Shown in pieces: positions 43,341-52,584 of a stretch of 64,000 bases of DNA. The notes beneath the pieces are model-generated. The model was given only the letters and a program-made list of their open reading frames with translations. It did not search any database and had not been told where the DNA came from. The position numbers were made by a program, and so were the translations under genes. Origin of the DNA: Leisingera sp. ANG-M7 (GTDB taxonomy: Bacteria > Pseudomonadota > Alphaproteobacteria > Rhodobacterales > Rhodobacteraceae); NCBI RefSeq assembly GCF_000813965.1, contig NZ_JWLI01000011.1, positions 186,001-250,000 on the forward strand, in the 5' to 3' direction. Position 1 is the stretch's first letter. Each line of letters begins with the position of its first letter.

Positions 43341-44482
43341 ATCAGCCATGGCTGAAGAACCCGGCAACGCAGGCGGTGTGCCAGGCCGTCGCGGCCGATG
43401 GCGCGCAGGTGCTGTTTGTTGGCGGCTGTGTGCGCAATGCGCTGCTGGGTGAACCGGTTTCCGATATGGACCTTGCCACTGACGCGCGGCCGGAGCAGGT
43501 GATGGAGTCTGCCGCCCGGGCTGGGATAAAGGCAGTGCCGACTGGAATAGACCATGGCACGGTAACACTGGTCCGGAACGGTATCCCGCATGAGATCACC
43601 ACCTTCCGCAAGGATGTGTCCACTGATGGTCGCCGGGCTGTGGTGGCGTTTTCGAACGACATTGCCGAGGATGCCCGCCGTCGCGACTTCACAATGAATG
43701 CGATCTATGCACGCCCGGATGGTGAAGTCGTGGATCCGCTGGGCGGTTTGGCGGATCTCACTAAGCGCCGGGTGCGGTTTATCGGGAAGGCGGAAAACCG
43801 GATCCGGGAGGATTACCTGCGCAGCCTTCGGTACTTCCGTTTTCACGCCTGGTTCGGCGACCAGGCAGAGGGGTTTGACGCGGATGCGCTGGCGGCGATC
43901 GCGGCCAATCTGGACGGGCTGGCCGCCTTGTCCAGGGAGCGGGTTGGTGCTGAATTGCTAAAGCTTCTGGCAGCACCCGACCCGGCGCCGTCGGTTGCGG
44001 CTATGCGGCAGTCTGGCGTCCTGGCTAACGTTTTACCCGGGGCAGATGACCGCGCTTTGGCGCCGCTGATCTATCTTGAGGCTGGGAAAAAGCCTTCTGG
44101 TATCCGCCGCCTGGCAGCGCTGGGCGGGGAAGACCTGCAGGAGGCATTGCGGCTGAGCAAATCCCAAGCCTCATACTTGGCAGCAATCCGGGAGGCTGCC
44201 ACTAGTACCGCTGGCGCTAGTGAGCTCGGATACCGGATGGGCGTGGAAAAGGCACGGGATTCGCTGCTGCTTCGCGCTGCATTGCTGGAACAACCTCTTT
44301 GTTCTCAGTTAGAGACGAATATTGCACTGGGCGCAGGTGCGGCGTTCCCGGTAAAGGCGCGTGACCTTCTGCCGGACCTGAAAGGGCCGGAACTGGGTGC
44401 AGCCTTAAGGGAACTCGAGGCGGATTGGATTGCTTCGGGCTTTCGCCTCAGCAGGGAACAGTTGCTGAAATCCGTCCGCTGA
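43331..44482 (+). CDS. cca: CCA tRNA nucleotidyltransferase
   Basis: A 383-residue class II nucleotidyltransferase that builds or repairs the CCA end of tRNA. GGCVRNALLG, then VSDMDLATDARPEQV with the metal aspartates, TFRKDVSTDGRRA, and AEDARRRDFTMNAIYA are the class signatures. There is no HD phosphatase domain, typical for alphaproteobacteria. The open frame starts earlier, but GGAGGGGGA sets ATG 43331, inside the end of the Nudix gene. Confidence 0.93.
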   Translation: MRLDQPWLKNPATQAVCQAVAADGAQVLFVGGCVRNALLGEPVSDMDLATDARPEQVMESAARAGIKAVPTGIDHGTVTLVRNGIPHEITTFRKDVSTDGRRAVVAFSNDIAEDARRRDFTMNAIYARPDGEVVDPLGGLADLTKRRVRFIGKAENRIREDYLRSLRYFRFHAWFGDQAEGFDADALAAIAANLDGLAALSRERVGAELLKLLAAPDPAPSVAAMRQSGVLANVLPGADDRALAPLIYLEAGKKPSGIRRLAALGGEDLQEALRLSKSQASYLAAIREAATSTAGASELGYRMGVEKARDSLLLRAALLEQPLCSQLETNIALGAGAAFPVKARDLLPDLKGPELGAALRELEADWIASGFRLSREQLLKSVR

Positions 44483-44571
44483 CAAGAAGTGTCAGCAGCG
44501 TCACAACCTTGGGGGGGTGACAAAACGGAAAATCTTGCGTACCCATAAGGCAGCCACCACATGACGGAGGA

Positions 44572-44604
44572 ATGCTGATGTATTACGGGATCTGGTTTCT
44601 ATAA
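44572..44604 (+). CDS. Aromatic-rich mini-ORF, possible leader peptide
   Basis: A strong ribosome site GGAGG (44566-44570) is followed by a ten-codon ORF, MLMYYGIWFL, ending TAA. An internal ATG at 44578 gives eight codons and has a better spacing. Two tyrosines, a tryptophan and a phenylalanine in so short a peptide recall amino-acid leader peptides. It lies 94 bases before a pair of ABC exporter genes. No clear terminator hairpin with T tract follows, so attenuation is not shown. Expression is inferred only from the ribosome site. Confidence 0.35.
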   Translation: MLMYYGIWFL

Positions 44605-44697
44605 CGCCTGAGACCTTGCCCCGTGCGACGTGGGAGCCTTGGGCGGCCCGCTGTCTTCATCTGTATTCCGATATGCTCGAACCTCTGGAGCACCCGC

Positions 44698-46536
44698 ATG
44701 TTTCGCTTTTTCGAAAACCTTATTGACCCTTATTGCGCCTACCCGGAAACCAACACTCCGCCGACGCGGCTGTGGCCCTTCCTGCGCGAGTATTCCAAAC
44801 CTTTCAAAAAGATCTTTGTGCTGACCGCGCTGATGTCGGTGATTGTCGCAGCGATTGAAGTCGGTTTGATTTACTACATGGGTCGGGTGGTGGACATCAT
44901 GTCCGGCACACCTGAGCAGGTCTGGGAGGACTACGGGATCGAACTGATTCTGGTCGCCCTGTTCATCTTGCTGCTGCGGCCGCTGATCCAGTTTTTGGAT
45001 GTTGTGCTTCTGAACAACGCCATTCTGCCAAATTATGGAACCTTGATCCGCTGGAGAGCGCACAAGCATGTGCTGCGACAGTCTGTGGGATGGTTCGAGA
45101 ACGATTTTGCCGGCCGGATTGCCAACCGGATCATGCAGACACCACCAGCTGCGGGAGAGGTGATCTTTCAGGTTTTTGACGCGATCACATTTTCACTGGC
45201 CTACCTGGTAGGCGCGGCGGTGTTGCTGTGGGTTGCAGACATTCGGCTGATGCTCCCGCTGGCAGTGTGGTTTATGCTGTATGCGATGCTGGTGATGTGG
45301 ACCGTCAAAAGGGTCGGGCCGGCCAGCCAAGCATCGTCTGATGCGCGTTCTACAGTGACAGGGCGGGTGGTTGACAGCTATTCCAACATTCACTCGGTCA
45401 AGATGTTTGCCCACCATGACCGGGAGTTGACCTATGCCAAGGATGCGATCGAAAACACCCGTAAGACGTTCCAGACGGAGATGCGAATCTTCACAGTCAT
45501 GGATGCCACACTGGTCACGCTGAATGGGCTTTTGATTGTTGGTGTGGTGGGTTGGGCGGTGATGCTGTGGATGCAAGGCTCCGCCTCGGTAGGGCTGGTC
45601 GCCGCAGCGACCGCCCTGACCTTGCGTTTGAATGCAATGACCGGCTGGATCATGTGGGCGCTGACGTCCTTCTTCCGGCAGCTGGGTGTTGTCGCCGAGG
45701 GGATGGAGACCATTGCCCAGCCGATTGACCTGGTGGATGCGGCCAATGCGGAACCTTTGCAGTTGACGAAGGGAGAAATCGAACTGCGCAGTCTGTCGCA
45801 CCACTACGGACGCGAAGGCGGCGGGCTGGACAAGATCAGCCTGACCATCCGGCCCGGTGAAAAAATCGGTTTGATCGGGCGCTCGGGTGCTGGCAAGTCG
45901 ACATTGGTGAAATTGCTCTTGAGGTTCTATGACGCTGAGCGCGGACAGATCCTGATCGATGGTCAGGATATCCGTTGTGTCACTCAGGATAGCTTGCGCA
46001 GCCGTATTGGTATGGTGCAGCAAGATAGTGCGCTGATGCACCGGTCGGTACGGGACAACCTGCTGTATGGACGTCCTGACGCGAGTGAGGATCAGATGAT
46101 TGCGGCGGCCAAGCAGGCGCAGGCGCATGAATTCATTCTGGATCTGGAGGATCCGCAGGGGCGCCAGGGGTATGACGCCCATGTAGGGGAGCGCGGCGTG
46201 AAACTTTCAGGCGGGCAGCGCCAGCGAGTGACCTTGGCGCGGGTGATCTTGAAGGACGCGCCTATCCTGGTTCTGGATGAAGCGACATCTGCGCTGGATT
46301 CCGAAGTTGAGGCGGCCATCCAGGAGACCCTCTACGGCATGATGCAAGGCAAGACGGTGATCGCCATTGCACATAGGCTGTCCACCATCGCGCAGATGGA
46401 CCGTATCTTGGTGATGGATCAGGGCCGTATAGTTGAAGAGGGAACGCATGAAGCGCTATTGCAGGCACAAGGGCTTTATGCGCAGCTCTGGGCGCGCCAG
46501 TCTGGCGGCTTCCTGAATATCGAGGCAGCAGAATGA
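44698..46536 (+). CDS. ABC exporter half-transporter A
   Basis: A 612-residue fused membrane and ATPase subunit of the type IV (ABCB/MsbA-like) exporter family. The membrane domain (about 30-330) has six hydrophobic helices. The ATPase has GRSGAGKST (Walker A), Q-loop MVQQDSALMHRS, signature LSGGQRQRV, Walker B ILVLDEATSALDSE and the switch histidine AHRLST. All residues of both half-sites look catalytic. CTGGAG before ATG 44698 sets the start. It overlaps the second half-transporter by 4 bp, so a heterodimer is likely. Substrate unknown. Confidence 0.9.
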   Translation: MFRFFENLIDPYCAYPETNTPPTRLWPFLREYSKPFKKIFVLTALMSVIVAAIEVGLIYYMGRVVDIMSGTPEQVWEDYGIELILVALFILLLRPLIQFLDVVLLNNAILPNYGTLIRWRAHKHVLRQSVGWFENDFAGRIANRIMQTPPAAGEVIFQVFDAITFSLAYLVGAAVLLWVADIRLMLPLAVWFMLYAMLVMWTVKRVGPASQASSDARSTVTGRVVDSYSNIHSVKMFAHHDRELTYAKDAIENTRKTFQTEMRIFTVMDATLVTLNGLLIVGVVGWAVMLWMQGSASVGLVAAATALTLRLNAMTGWIMWALTSFFRQLGVVAEGMETIAQPIDLVDAANAEPLQLTKGEIELRSLSHHYGREGGGLDKISLTIRPGEKIGLIGRSGAGKSTLVKLLLRFYDAERGQILIDGQDIRCVTQDSLRSRIGMVQQDSALMHRSVRDNLLYGRPDASEDQMIAAAKQAQAHEFILDLEDPQGRQGYDAHVGERGVKLSGGQRQRVTLARVILKDAPILVLDEATSALDSEVEAAIQETLYGMMQGKTVIAIAHRLSTIAQMDRILVMDQGRIVEEGTHEALLQAQGLYAQLWARQSGGFLNIEAAE

Positions 46537-48380
46537 ACATTGGCAACCTGATCGATGCTTTCCGCCCCGCCGACGGGCCGCCGCCGCTCAGGCTGGGGGC
46601 CTTCCTGCGCTGGTGCCTGTCAGGCGCTTGGCCGATGCTGTTTCTGGCTGCTGGGTTTTCGGCACTGGCCGGCGGAATGGAGGCTGGAACGGCCTTTATC
46701 CTGGGTATGGTTATCGACACGGCAATTGCCAGCGGGCCGCAGCAGTTTTTCTCCGCCGGGAATGTTGCCGTTATTACCTTGGCTCTGGGCTTCTTCCTGT
46801 TTGTGCGCCCGGTGCTGTTTGGCCTGTCGGCTGCATCCAACGCAATCATTGTGCAACCGAATGTGAACCCTTTGGTTCTATCGCGTCTGAACCGATGGAC
46901 ACTTGGACAGTCTGTGCGGTTCTTTGACGATGATTTTGTTGGACGTATCGCTCAGAAGCAGATGCAGACAGCAACTGCTGTCACATCGGTCGCGACAGAA
47001 ATGATCAATGTAGTTGCTTTTGCGCTGGCTTCTCTGGCCGGGTCTTTGGCCTTGCTAGGCTCTATTGACTGGCGCGTCACAGGTGTGTTTCTGGCTTGGC
47101 TTGTCGCCTATTTTGCGCTGATCCGCTGGTTCTTGCCGCGCATCCGCAAACGGTCCGGCGCACGGGCCGGGGCGCGGGCGATGGTCACCGGCCAAGTCGT
47201 CGACTCGATCACCAACATCAAAACGGTGAAGCTGTTTGCCCATGCTGACCATGAGGAGCGTACCGCCCAGGATGCTATGGTGCGTTTTCGCGATAAGTCA
47301 CTGCATTTCGGCTACCTCTCCGCCAGCTTCCGTTTCTCTCTGATGTGCCTGGCGGGTGTTTTGCCAGTGCTGCTGATCGGCGCGACGCTGTTTCTTTGGC
47401 AGTCAGGGACAGCAACGGAAGGTGACATCGTAGCCGCCGGTGCGGTTTCGATCCGCATCGCCCAGATGACAGGCTGGGTCAGTTTCACACTGATGGCGAT
47501 TTACTCCAACGTTGGTGAAATCGAAAACGGCATGAAGACCTTATCTGTCCGTGACAGGGTGGAAGACGTGCCAGGTGCAAAACCGCTGGTGGTCGGCGAC
47601 GGTGGAATTGTCTTTGATCAGGTGGAGTTCGCCTACGGACGCGATGTCGGCGGGGTACAGGGGATCGACCTGACCATTTACCCAGGCGAAAAGCTGGGTA
47701 TTGTCGGCGCCTCTGGAGCGGGAAAGTCGACGCTCGTTTCGCTCTTACTCAGGCTCTATGATGAAGAAAAAGGCCGCATATTGATTGATGGGCAGGAGAT
47801 TTCTGCGGTCACACAGAATTCTTTGCGCAGCCAGATCGGCATGGTCACGCAGGAGACTGCCATGTTCAATCGGTCTGCGCGGGACAACATCCTGTACGGC
47901 CGGCCGGACGCCTCAGAGGCCGATATGATTGCCGCGGCCAGGAAAGCTGAGGCGCATGAGTTCATCACTGAACTGGAAGACGGCCAGGGGCGCACAGGCT
48001 ATGATGCACACCTTGGCGAACGTGGTGTGAAACTTTCTGGTGGACAGCGTCAGCGGATAGCCTTGGCCCGTGCGATTCTGAAGGATGCACCAATTCTGGT
48101 ACTGGATGAGGCGACCTCGGCACTGGATTCTGAGGTTGAAGCATCGATCCAGGCTGCATTGCACCGAGTGATGGAAGGCAAAACGGTTCTCGCCATTGCG
48201 CACCGTCTTTCGACGCTGAGCGAAATGGACCGGATTGTCGTGATGGAGAAAGGCAGGATCGCAGAAGCCGGCAGCCATCAGGAGCTGCTGGCGAAAGGCG
48301 GTCTGTATGCTTCCTTCTGGGCGCGTCAATCCGGCGGCTTTATCTGCACGGATGATGAACAAACAGCTGCAGCTGAGTAA
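46533..48380 (+). CDS. ABC exporter half-transporter B
   Basis: A 615-residue homologue of the preceding gene with the same layout. The membrane domain covers about 35-330. The ATPase has GASGAGKST, MVTQETAMFNRS, LSGGQRQRI, LVLDEATSALDSE and AHRLST. The two ATPase halves share long near-identical stretches, for example ERGVKLSGGQRQR and ILVLDEATSALDSEVEA, indicating tandem duplication. An ATGA overlap couples it to subunit A. Both halves keep consensus glutamates, unlike many heterodimeric exporters with one degenerate site. Cargo cannot be inferred. Confidence 0.9.
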   Translation: MNIGNLIDAFRPADGPPPLRLGAFLRWCLSGAWPMLFLAAGFSALAGGMEAGTAFILGMVIDTAIASGPQQFFSAGNVAVITLALGFFLFVRPVLFGLSAASNAIIVQPNVNPLVLSRLNRWTLGQSVRFFDDDFVGRIAQKQMQTATAVTSVATEMINVVAFALASLAGSLALLGSIDWRVTGVFLAWLVAYFALIRWFLPRIRKRSGARAGARAMVTGQVVDSITNIKTVKLFAHADHEERTAQDAMVRFRDKSLHFGYLSASFRFSLMCLAGVLPVLLIGATLFLWQSGTATEGDIVAAGAVSIRIAQMTGWVSFTLMAIYSNVGEIENGMKTLSVRDRVEDVPGAKPLVVGDGGIVFDQVEFAYGRDVGGVQGIDLTIYPGEKLGIVGASGAGKSTLVSLLLRLYDEEKGRILIDGQEISAVTQNSLRSQIGMVTQETAMFNRSARDNILYGRPDASEADMIAAARKAEAHEFITELEDGQGRTGYDAHLGERGVKLSGGQRQRIALARAILKDAPILVLDEATSALDSEVEASIQAALHRVMEGKTVLAIAHRLSTLSEMDRIVVMEKGRIAEAGSHQELLAKGGLYASFWARQSGGFICTDDEQTAAAE

Positions 48381-48434
48381 TCATTCTGGCGCATTTTGCT
48401 TTTGCTGGCAGGATTGCCGGGGTAATGAGCGCCC

Positions 48435-49682
48435 ATGACTGACGCAGCCAGAACCACAGCAACGATCAGCCGGCTGGGCCATCAAGGCGATGGCGTGGCC
48501 GACGGTCCCTTGTTCGCCCCACGGACCCTCCCGGGAGAGCTTGTCACCGGTGTAGCGGAGGGCAGCCGCCTGACACAGGTCCGAATTGAAACTCCGTCTG
48601 AACACCGGGTGCAGCCGCCCTGCCGCCACTACAAGGCTTGCGGCGGATGTCAGCTTCAGCACGCCAGCGACGCCTTTGTGGCAAAATGGAAAACGGACGT
48701 GGTCTGCAATGCTCTGACCGCGCAAGGCCTGGAAACGGAGTTCCGTCCGATTCTGACCTCGCCGCCCCAGTCCCGCCGCCGCGCGACGCTGGCAGTGCGG
48801 CGCACCAAGAAGGGGGCCATGGCCGGTTTTCACGGTCAGGCATCTGATGTGATCACCGAGATTCCGGATTGCCAGCTATTGGATCCAGAACTGCTGGCAG
48901 CTATTCCGGTGGCGGAGGCATTGGCGTTGGCAGGTGCCAGCCGGAAAGCGCCGCTGGCAGTTACAGTGACCGCTTCGGATGCCGGCCTTGATATCCTGGT
49001 CCGCAACGGCAAACCGCTTGATGGCCCCCTGCGGATCGAACTTGCACAGCTTGCCGAGAAACACGGGATTGCGCGGCTGACTTGGGAGGACGAGCCCGTT
49101 GCGATGGAGCAGCCGCCTGTGCAGCCCTTTGGCACTGCGCAAGTTTGCCCGCCCCCTGGCGCCTTCTTGCAGGCTACCCGTGAAGGCGAGGCCGCTTTGC
49201 TGGCTGCGGTTCAGGATATCATCAAGGGCGCCAAGCGGATCGTGGACCTGTTTGCTGGTTGTGGCACCTTCTCGTTGCCACTGGCACAAGCGGCGGAAGT
49301 GCATGCGGTTGAAGGCGAGCGGGAGATGGTCAGGGCACTGGATGCAGGCTGGCGCAAGGCAAAGGGGCTGAAAAAGGTCACCATCGAAGCCCGTGATCTG
49401 TTTCGCAATCCCTTGCTGTCAGAGGACCTCAATCCTTTTGGCGCCGCCTTTGAAGCCGCCGTGATCGATCCGCCGAGAGCCGGAGCAGAGGCACAGGTGG
49501 CGCAGTTGGCCAAAGCTCGGACACCGGTGATCGCCTATGTGTCTTGCAATCCAGTCAGCTTTGCCCGGGATGCAAAGGCGTTAGTCGAGGCTGGCTACTC
49601 TCTGGACTGGGTTCAGGTTGTTGACCAGTTTCGCTGGTCAGCCCATACCGAGCTAGCTGCAAAATTCGCCCTGAAAGACTAA
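48435..49682 (+). CDS. RNA m5U methyltransferase (TrmA/RlmD family)
   Basis: A 415-residue class I SAM methyltransferase. An N-terminal TRAM-like region (TATISRLGHQGDGVADGPLFAPRTLPGE) is followed by an iron-sulfur motif CRHYKACGGC (Cys63, 69 and 72) and a fourth cysteine in PDCQLL. The catalytic domain has VDLFAGCGTFSLPLA (SAM site), VIDPPRAGAE and the nucleophile and base region AYVSCNPVSFARD. It methylates uridine C5 in rRNA or tRNA; which one is not clear. The channel gene starts one base after its stop. Confidence 0.9.
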   Translation: MTDAARTTATISRLGHQGDGVADGPLFAPRTLPGELVTGVAEGSRLTQVRIETPSEHRVQPPCRHYKACGGCQLQHASDAFVAKWKTDVVCNALTAQGLETEFRPILTSPPQSRRRATLAVRRTKKGAMAGFHGQASDVITEIPDCQLLDPELLAAIPVAEALALAGASRKAPLAVTVTASDAGLDILVRNGKPLDGPLRIELAQLAEKHGIARLTWEDEPVAMEQPPVQPFGTAQVCPPPGAFLQATREGEAALLAAVQDIIKGAKRIVDLFAGCGTFSLPLAQAAEVHAVEGEREMVRALDAGWRKAKGLKKVTIEARDLFRNPLLSEDLNPFGAAFEAAVIDPPRAGAEAQVAQLAKARTPVIAYVSCNPVSFARDAKALVEAGYSLDWVQVVDQFRWSAHTELAAKFALKD

Positions 49683-49683
49683 G

Positions 49684-50493
49684 ATGACGGATATTCAAGT
49701 GATGACACCGACCCGCCGCATGGAAGCCATTCTGGATAGCAGCCGTTTTGGCCGCTTCATCACTGCCGTTATATTGATCAATGCGGTTACCTTGGGCCTT
49801 GAGACGTCCCCGTCCGTGATGGCTAAGTTGGGCGGGCTTATCCACTTGATCGACAAAATCTGCTTGTCGATCTTCGTTGTTGAGATCCTGGCCAAGCTGC
49901 TGGTGCGGCGGCTGCGGTTTTTTCTGAGCGGTTGGAACGTTTTTGATTTTGTGATTGTTGGCATCGCTCTTGCACCCGGTACGCAGGGCCTGTCGGTCCT
50001 TCGAGCGCTGCGGATCCTGCGGGTGTTGCGGGTAATCTCTGTTGCACCGCGGCTGCGCCGGGTCGTCGAGGGATTTATCACCGCACTGCCCGGGATGGGC
50101 TCGGTGTTTCTGCTGATGGCGATTATCTTTTACATCGGCTCTGTTATCTCAACAAAGCTGTTCGGTCAGGATTTTCCGGAATGGTTCGGAAATCTCGGCC
50201 TCAGCGCCTATTCGTTGTTCCAGATCATGACACTGGAAAGCTGGTCGATGGGAATCGTGCGTCCGGTGATGGAAGTTCATCCGCATGCTTGGGCATTCTT
50301 TGTGCCGTTCATCATGGTCACGACATTTGCAGTGGTGAACCTTCTGGTCGGCCTGATTGTGAACTCGATGCAGGACGCCCACGGTGAAGAAGAAGGTGAG
50401 CGCACAGATGCTTACCGGGATGAGGTGCTGAGCCGGCTGGAAGCAATTGAGCAAAAGCTATCCAATCAGCCGGTTCAGGACAGGAAATTGTGA
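49684..50493 (+). CDS. Bacterial voltage-gated sodium channel (NaChBac family)
   Basis: A 269-residue single-repeat channel subunit that assembles as a tetramer. S1-S3 cover about 22-105. S4 is SVLRALRILRVLRVISVAPRLRR, with arginines every third residue. The pore has the selectivity filter TLESWSM (residues 183-189), matching TLESWAS of NaChBac, with the glutamate that selects sodium. S6 is FVPFIMVTTFAVVNLLVGLIVNSMQD, and an acidic, coiled-coil C-terminus (EEEGERTDAYRDEVLSRLEAIEQKLS) promotes tetramers. Related channels are known from marine roseobacters. It may couple sodium entry to motility or pH control. Confidence 0.93.
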   Translation: MTDIQVMTPTRRMEAILDSSRFGRFITAVILINAVTLGLETSPSVMAKLGGLIHLIDKICLSIFVVEILAKLLVRRLRFFLSGWNVFDFVIVGIALAPGTQGLSVLRALRILRVLRVISVAPRLRRVVEGFITALPGMGSVFLLMAIIFYIGSVISTKLFGQDFPEWFGNLGLSAYSLFQIMTLESWSMGIVRPVMEVHPHAWAFFVPFIMVTTFAVVNLLVGLIVNSMQDAHGEEEGERTDAYRDEVLSRLEAIEQKLSNQPVQDRKL

Positions 50494-50559
50494 ATTTCCT
50501 TAACAGCATTTTCGCGTTAAAGCCTGAATAGAGGCACAAGAAAAATACAGGCTGGGACA

Positions 50560-51087
50560 ATGAACAGAAGGGCATTTGGCATTAGTGCGGCCGTGAGCCT
50601 TGCGCTGGCCGGTTGCAGCACCACCGGCAGCACAGTAAGCAGGTTCAAATCTTACGATGGTCCGCAGGTCACTTCGATCGTGATCAATAAAGGCGCGCGT
50701 AAGCTGTACCTGATGCACAACGATGAAATCTTGCGAGAATACAAGGTGGATCTGGGATTTGCCCCGCTCGGACCCAAACGGTTTGAGGGTGATGGCAAAA
50801 CACCTGAAGGCACTTATTTGATCAATCGGCGCAATCCGAACAGCCGTTACCATCTGTCGGTAGGCATTTCGTATCCAAACAATCAGGATCGCGCCCTTGC
50901 GCAGGCCAACGGTAAGCGGCCAGGCGGGGAAATCTTCATCCACGGTCAGCCAAACAACCCCAAGGAGCGCAAGCGCGCAGCCCGGGTTGATGACTGGACA
51001 GCCGGCTGTATCGCTGTCACCAACGAGGAAATCGAAGAGATTTATGCGATGGTGCAGGACGGCACAACTATCGCACTGCGGCCCTGA
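50560..51087 (+). CDS. L,D-transpeptidase lipoprotein
   Basis: A 175-residue YkuD-domain protein with a lipoprotein signal (ISAAVSLALAGC, lipid cysteine Cys19). The catalytic region is EIFIHGQPN, with the histidine, and DWTAGCIAVTNEEIEEIYAMV, with the cysteine in T-x-G-C where many relatives have S-x-G-C. Such enzymes form 3-3 cross-links in peptidoglycan or attach proteins to it. TGGGACA before the ATG is a weak ribosome site. A strong terminator follows. Confidence 0.9.
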   Translation: MNRRAFGISAAVSLALAGCSTTGSTVSRFKSYDGPQVTSIVINKGARKLYLMHNDEILREYKVDLGFAPLGPKRFEGDGKTPEGTYLINRRNPNSRYHLSVGISYPNNQDRALAQANGKRPGGEIFIHGQPNNPKERKRAARVDDWTAGCIAVTNEEIEEIYAMVQDGTTIALRP

Positions 51088-51107
51088 TTTACGGAAACTG
51101 CCAAAAC

Positions 51108-51142
51108 AAAAAGGTCCGGCGCGTCAGCGTCGGACCTTTTTT
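51108..51142. terminator. Terminator after the L,D-transpeptidase
   Basis: AAAAGGTCCG and CGGACCTTTT form the arms of a long, nearly perfect hairpin (one G-T interruption, 4-base loop), with A and T runs on either side. It can act on both strands between convergent genes. Confidence 0.88.
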
Positions 51143-51175
51143 GTTTGGAACCGTTTCAATTCTAAGCGCAGTGGG

Positions 51176-51658
51176 TTAGCTGCCCATCACCAGCGTCCAC
51201 CAGATCTTGCCGTTCGGTTCCTGGAACCAGGAAAAGCCCATGTTTTTAGCCTTGGGATCCAGAACCACAGCACGGGTGGCTGGTTTTTCCAGCCAGGCAG
51301 TCAAGGTTTGCTGCTCATTCTCGTAGGTTTCAGAGATGTTTTCACCCAGCAATGTGCCAGCGTAACCTGCACGTGCGACCCGGTCCAACGGCGACGACCC
51401 ATCAGACCCGAAATGCCAGGGCCGGTTCTGCACAGACATATCGCGAGAGTGAGTCGCAGCAGCAGCGGTAAGCTCGGCGTTCAGCTGAACCGTCTGCGCA
51501 CCGGCAGCCTGGCGCAGCGCATTGATCGAGTCGAGCATTCGCAGCTGCACCTTGTCTGCGTTCCTTATGCGGTAGGACCCGCCGGATTCTGATGACGGTG
51601 TGCAGGCCGCCGCCAGAGTTAGAATTGCAGCAGCCATCAGCAGAAAAACGCGATTCAT
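51176..51658 (-). CDS. CAP/SCP-domain lipoprotein
   Basis: A 160-residue lipoprotein (hydrophobic residues 5-17 then LAAAC, Cys19). The CAP domain is recognised from MLDSINALRQAAGAQTVQLNAELTAAAATHSRDM and RVARAGYAGTLLGENISE, with the histidines and glutamate of the usual cavity. Bacterial CAP proteins are secreted and of mostly unknown function. ATG 51658 gives the proper signal; the frame opens 33 bases upstream. It is convergent with the L,D-transpeptidase gene. Confidence 0.88.
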   Translation of the reverse strand: MNRVFLLMAAAILTLAAACTPSSESGGSYRIRNADKVQLRMLDSINALRQAAGAQTVQLNAELTAAAATHSRDMSVQNRPWHFGSDGSSPLDRVARAGYAGTLLGENISETYENEQQTLTAWLEKPATRAVVLDPKAKNMGFSWFQEPNGKIWWTLVMGS

Positions 51659-51828
51659 AATGCTCTCTCGCTCTATCAGTCGCTGATGCATTTATCCTTC
51701 CTGTGGCAGCTGTGCAAACGGGCCGGCAAAATTATGCAGACTTGGCCGCCGGATTGATTTGCGACTGCGGCTTTCCGGCCATAAAATGCTGCAATCTAGG
51801 ATACTGAAAGCGCAAGTTGGAAGATGTG

Positions 51829-52446
51829 ATGTCCCGAAAACCATTTGAAATCTTCAGCCGGAGGCGGTTCCTTGCCGGAAGTGCTGCCTTGATCTCCTCT
51901 TCGGCGCTGGCGCAAGAGGACCCTGATAACGTTGAGCAGGCTTATGATCCCTTGCGGCCGCCGCCAGAGCCGGAACCGCCGGTACAGCGTAACATTTCTG
52001 CTTTCCGGGCAAAATCCTGGCGGCCATATTTCGACAATTTGCGCAGTGGAGCGATTCTAGTCGATATCGACAGTCGGGCGCTGCACTACTGGTCCGCGGA
52101 CGAAAACACTTACAAGCTGTTCCCGTCATCGGTTCCGCTTTCAGACGATCTGACACGCCGCGGCCGCACCCAGGTTGTGCGCAAGGTGGAGGGACCAAGC
52201 TGGGCGCCAACACCCAATATGCGGAAGCGAAACCCGGAATGGCCTGCCTATATTCCGCCGGGCCCGGATAATCCGCTGGGTACCCATGCGCTGTACCTGG
52301 GGTGGAAGTATTACCGGATCCACGGAACCCACGATACGCGCAAGATAGGACGCAAGTCGTCGAACGGTTGCATCGGGCTTTACAATGAGCATATAGCCGA
52401 GCTGTTCAGCCTGGCAAAAGTCGGCACCCAGGTGTTGCTTATTTGA
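51829..52446 (+). CDS. Tat-exported L,D-transpeptidase
   Basis: A 206-residue YkuD-domain enzyme. The N-terminus carries a twin-arginine motif, SRRRFLAGSAALISSSALA, so it is probably exported folded by Tat. The catalytic part is YYRIHGTHDTRKIGRKSSNGCIGLYNEHIAELF, with the S-x-G-C cysteine and the preceding histidines. A proline-rich stretch (residues 40-50) links signal and domain. GGAAG precedes ATG 51829; a TTG 12 bases earlier also opens the frame. This is the second such enzyme within 1.3 kb. Confidence 0.9.
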   Translation: MSRKPFEIFSRRRFLAGSAALISSSALAQEDPDNVEQAYDPLRPPPEPEPPVQRNISAFRAKSWRPYFDNLRSGAILVDIDSRALHYWSADENTYKLFPSSVPLSDDLTRRGRTQVVRKVEGPSWAPTPNMRKRNPEWPAYIPPGPDNPLGTHALYLGWKYYRIHGTHDTRKIGRKSSNGCIGLYNEHIAELFSLAKVGTQVLLI

Positions 52447-52584
52447 CGACACGCGGCGGGGCGCTAAGCTGTTAACTATAACAAGCAATTGCAATCCCGC
52501 GTTTTTGCTGGTTAGAAAAAAATACGAGGTAAGTCTTGGGTGCGCGGTTCAGATGTTTGATCCGCGCAAATTCTGGAGGTTAAC

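Noticed and set aside
44572-44604. CydX-like subunit of cytochrome bd oxidase
   Set aside because: The aromatic start resembles CydX, but only eight to ten codons exist and cydAB genes are absent, so a leader peptide is a better reading.
45193-46182. 329-codon minus-strand frame opposite ABC subunit A
   Set aside because: Antisense shadow of the ATPase and membrane domains; rich in Q, H and R without domain features.
44698-48380. CydDC identity for the two ABC half-transporters
   Set aside because: Both are longer than CydC and CydD and have MsbA-type ATPase motifs without CydDC context such as cydAB.
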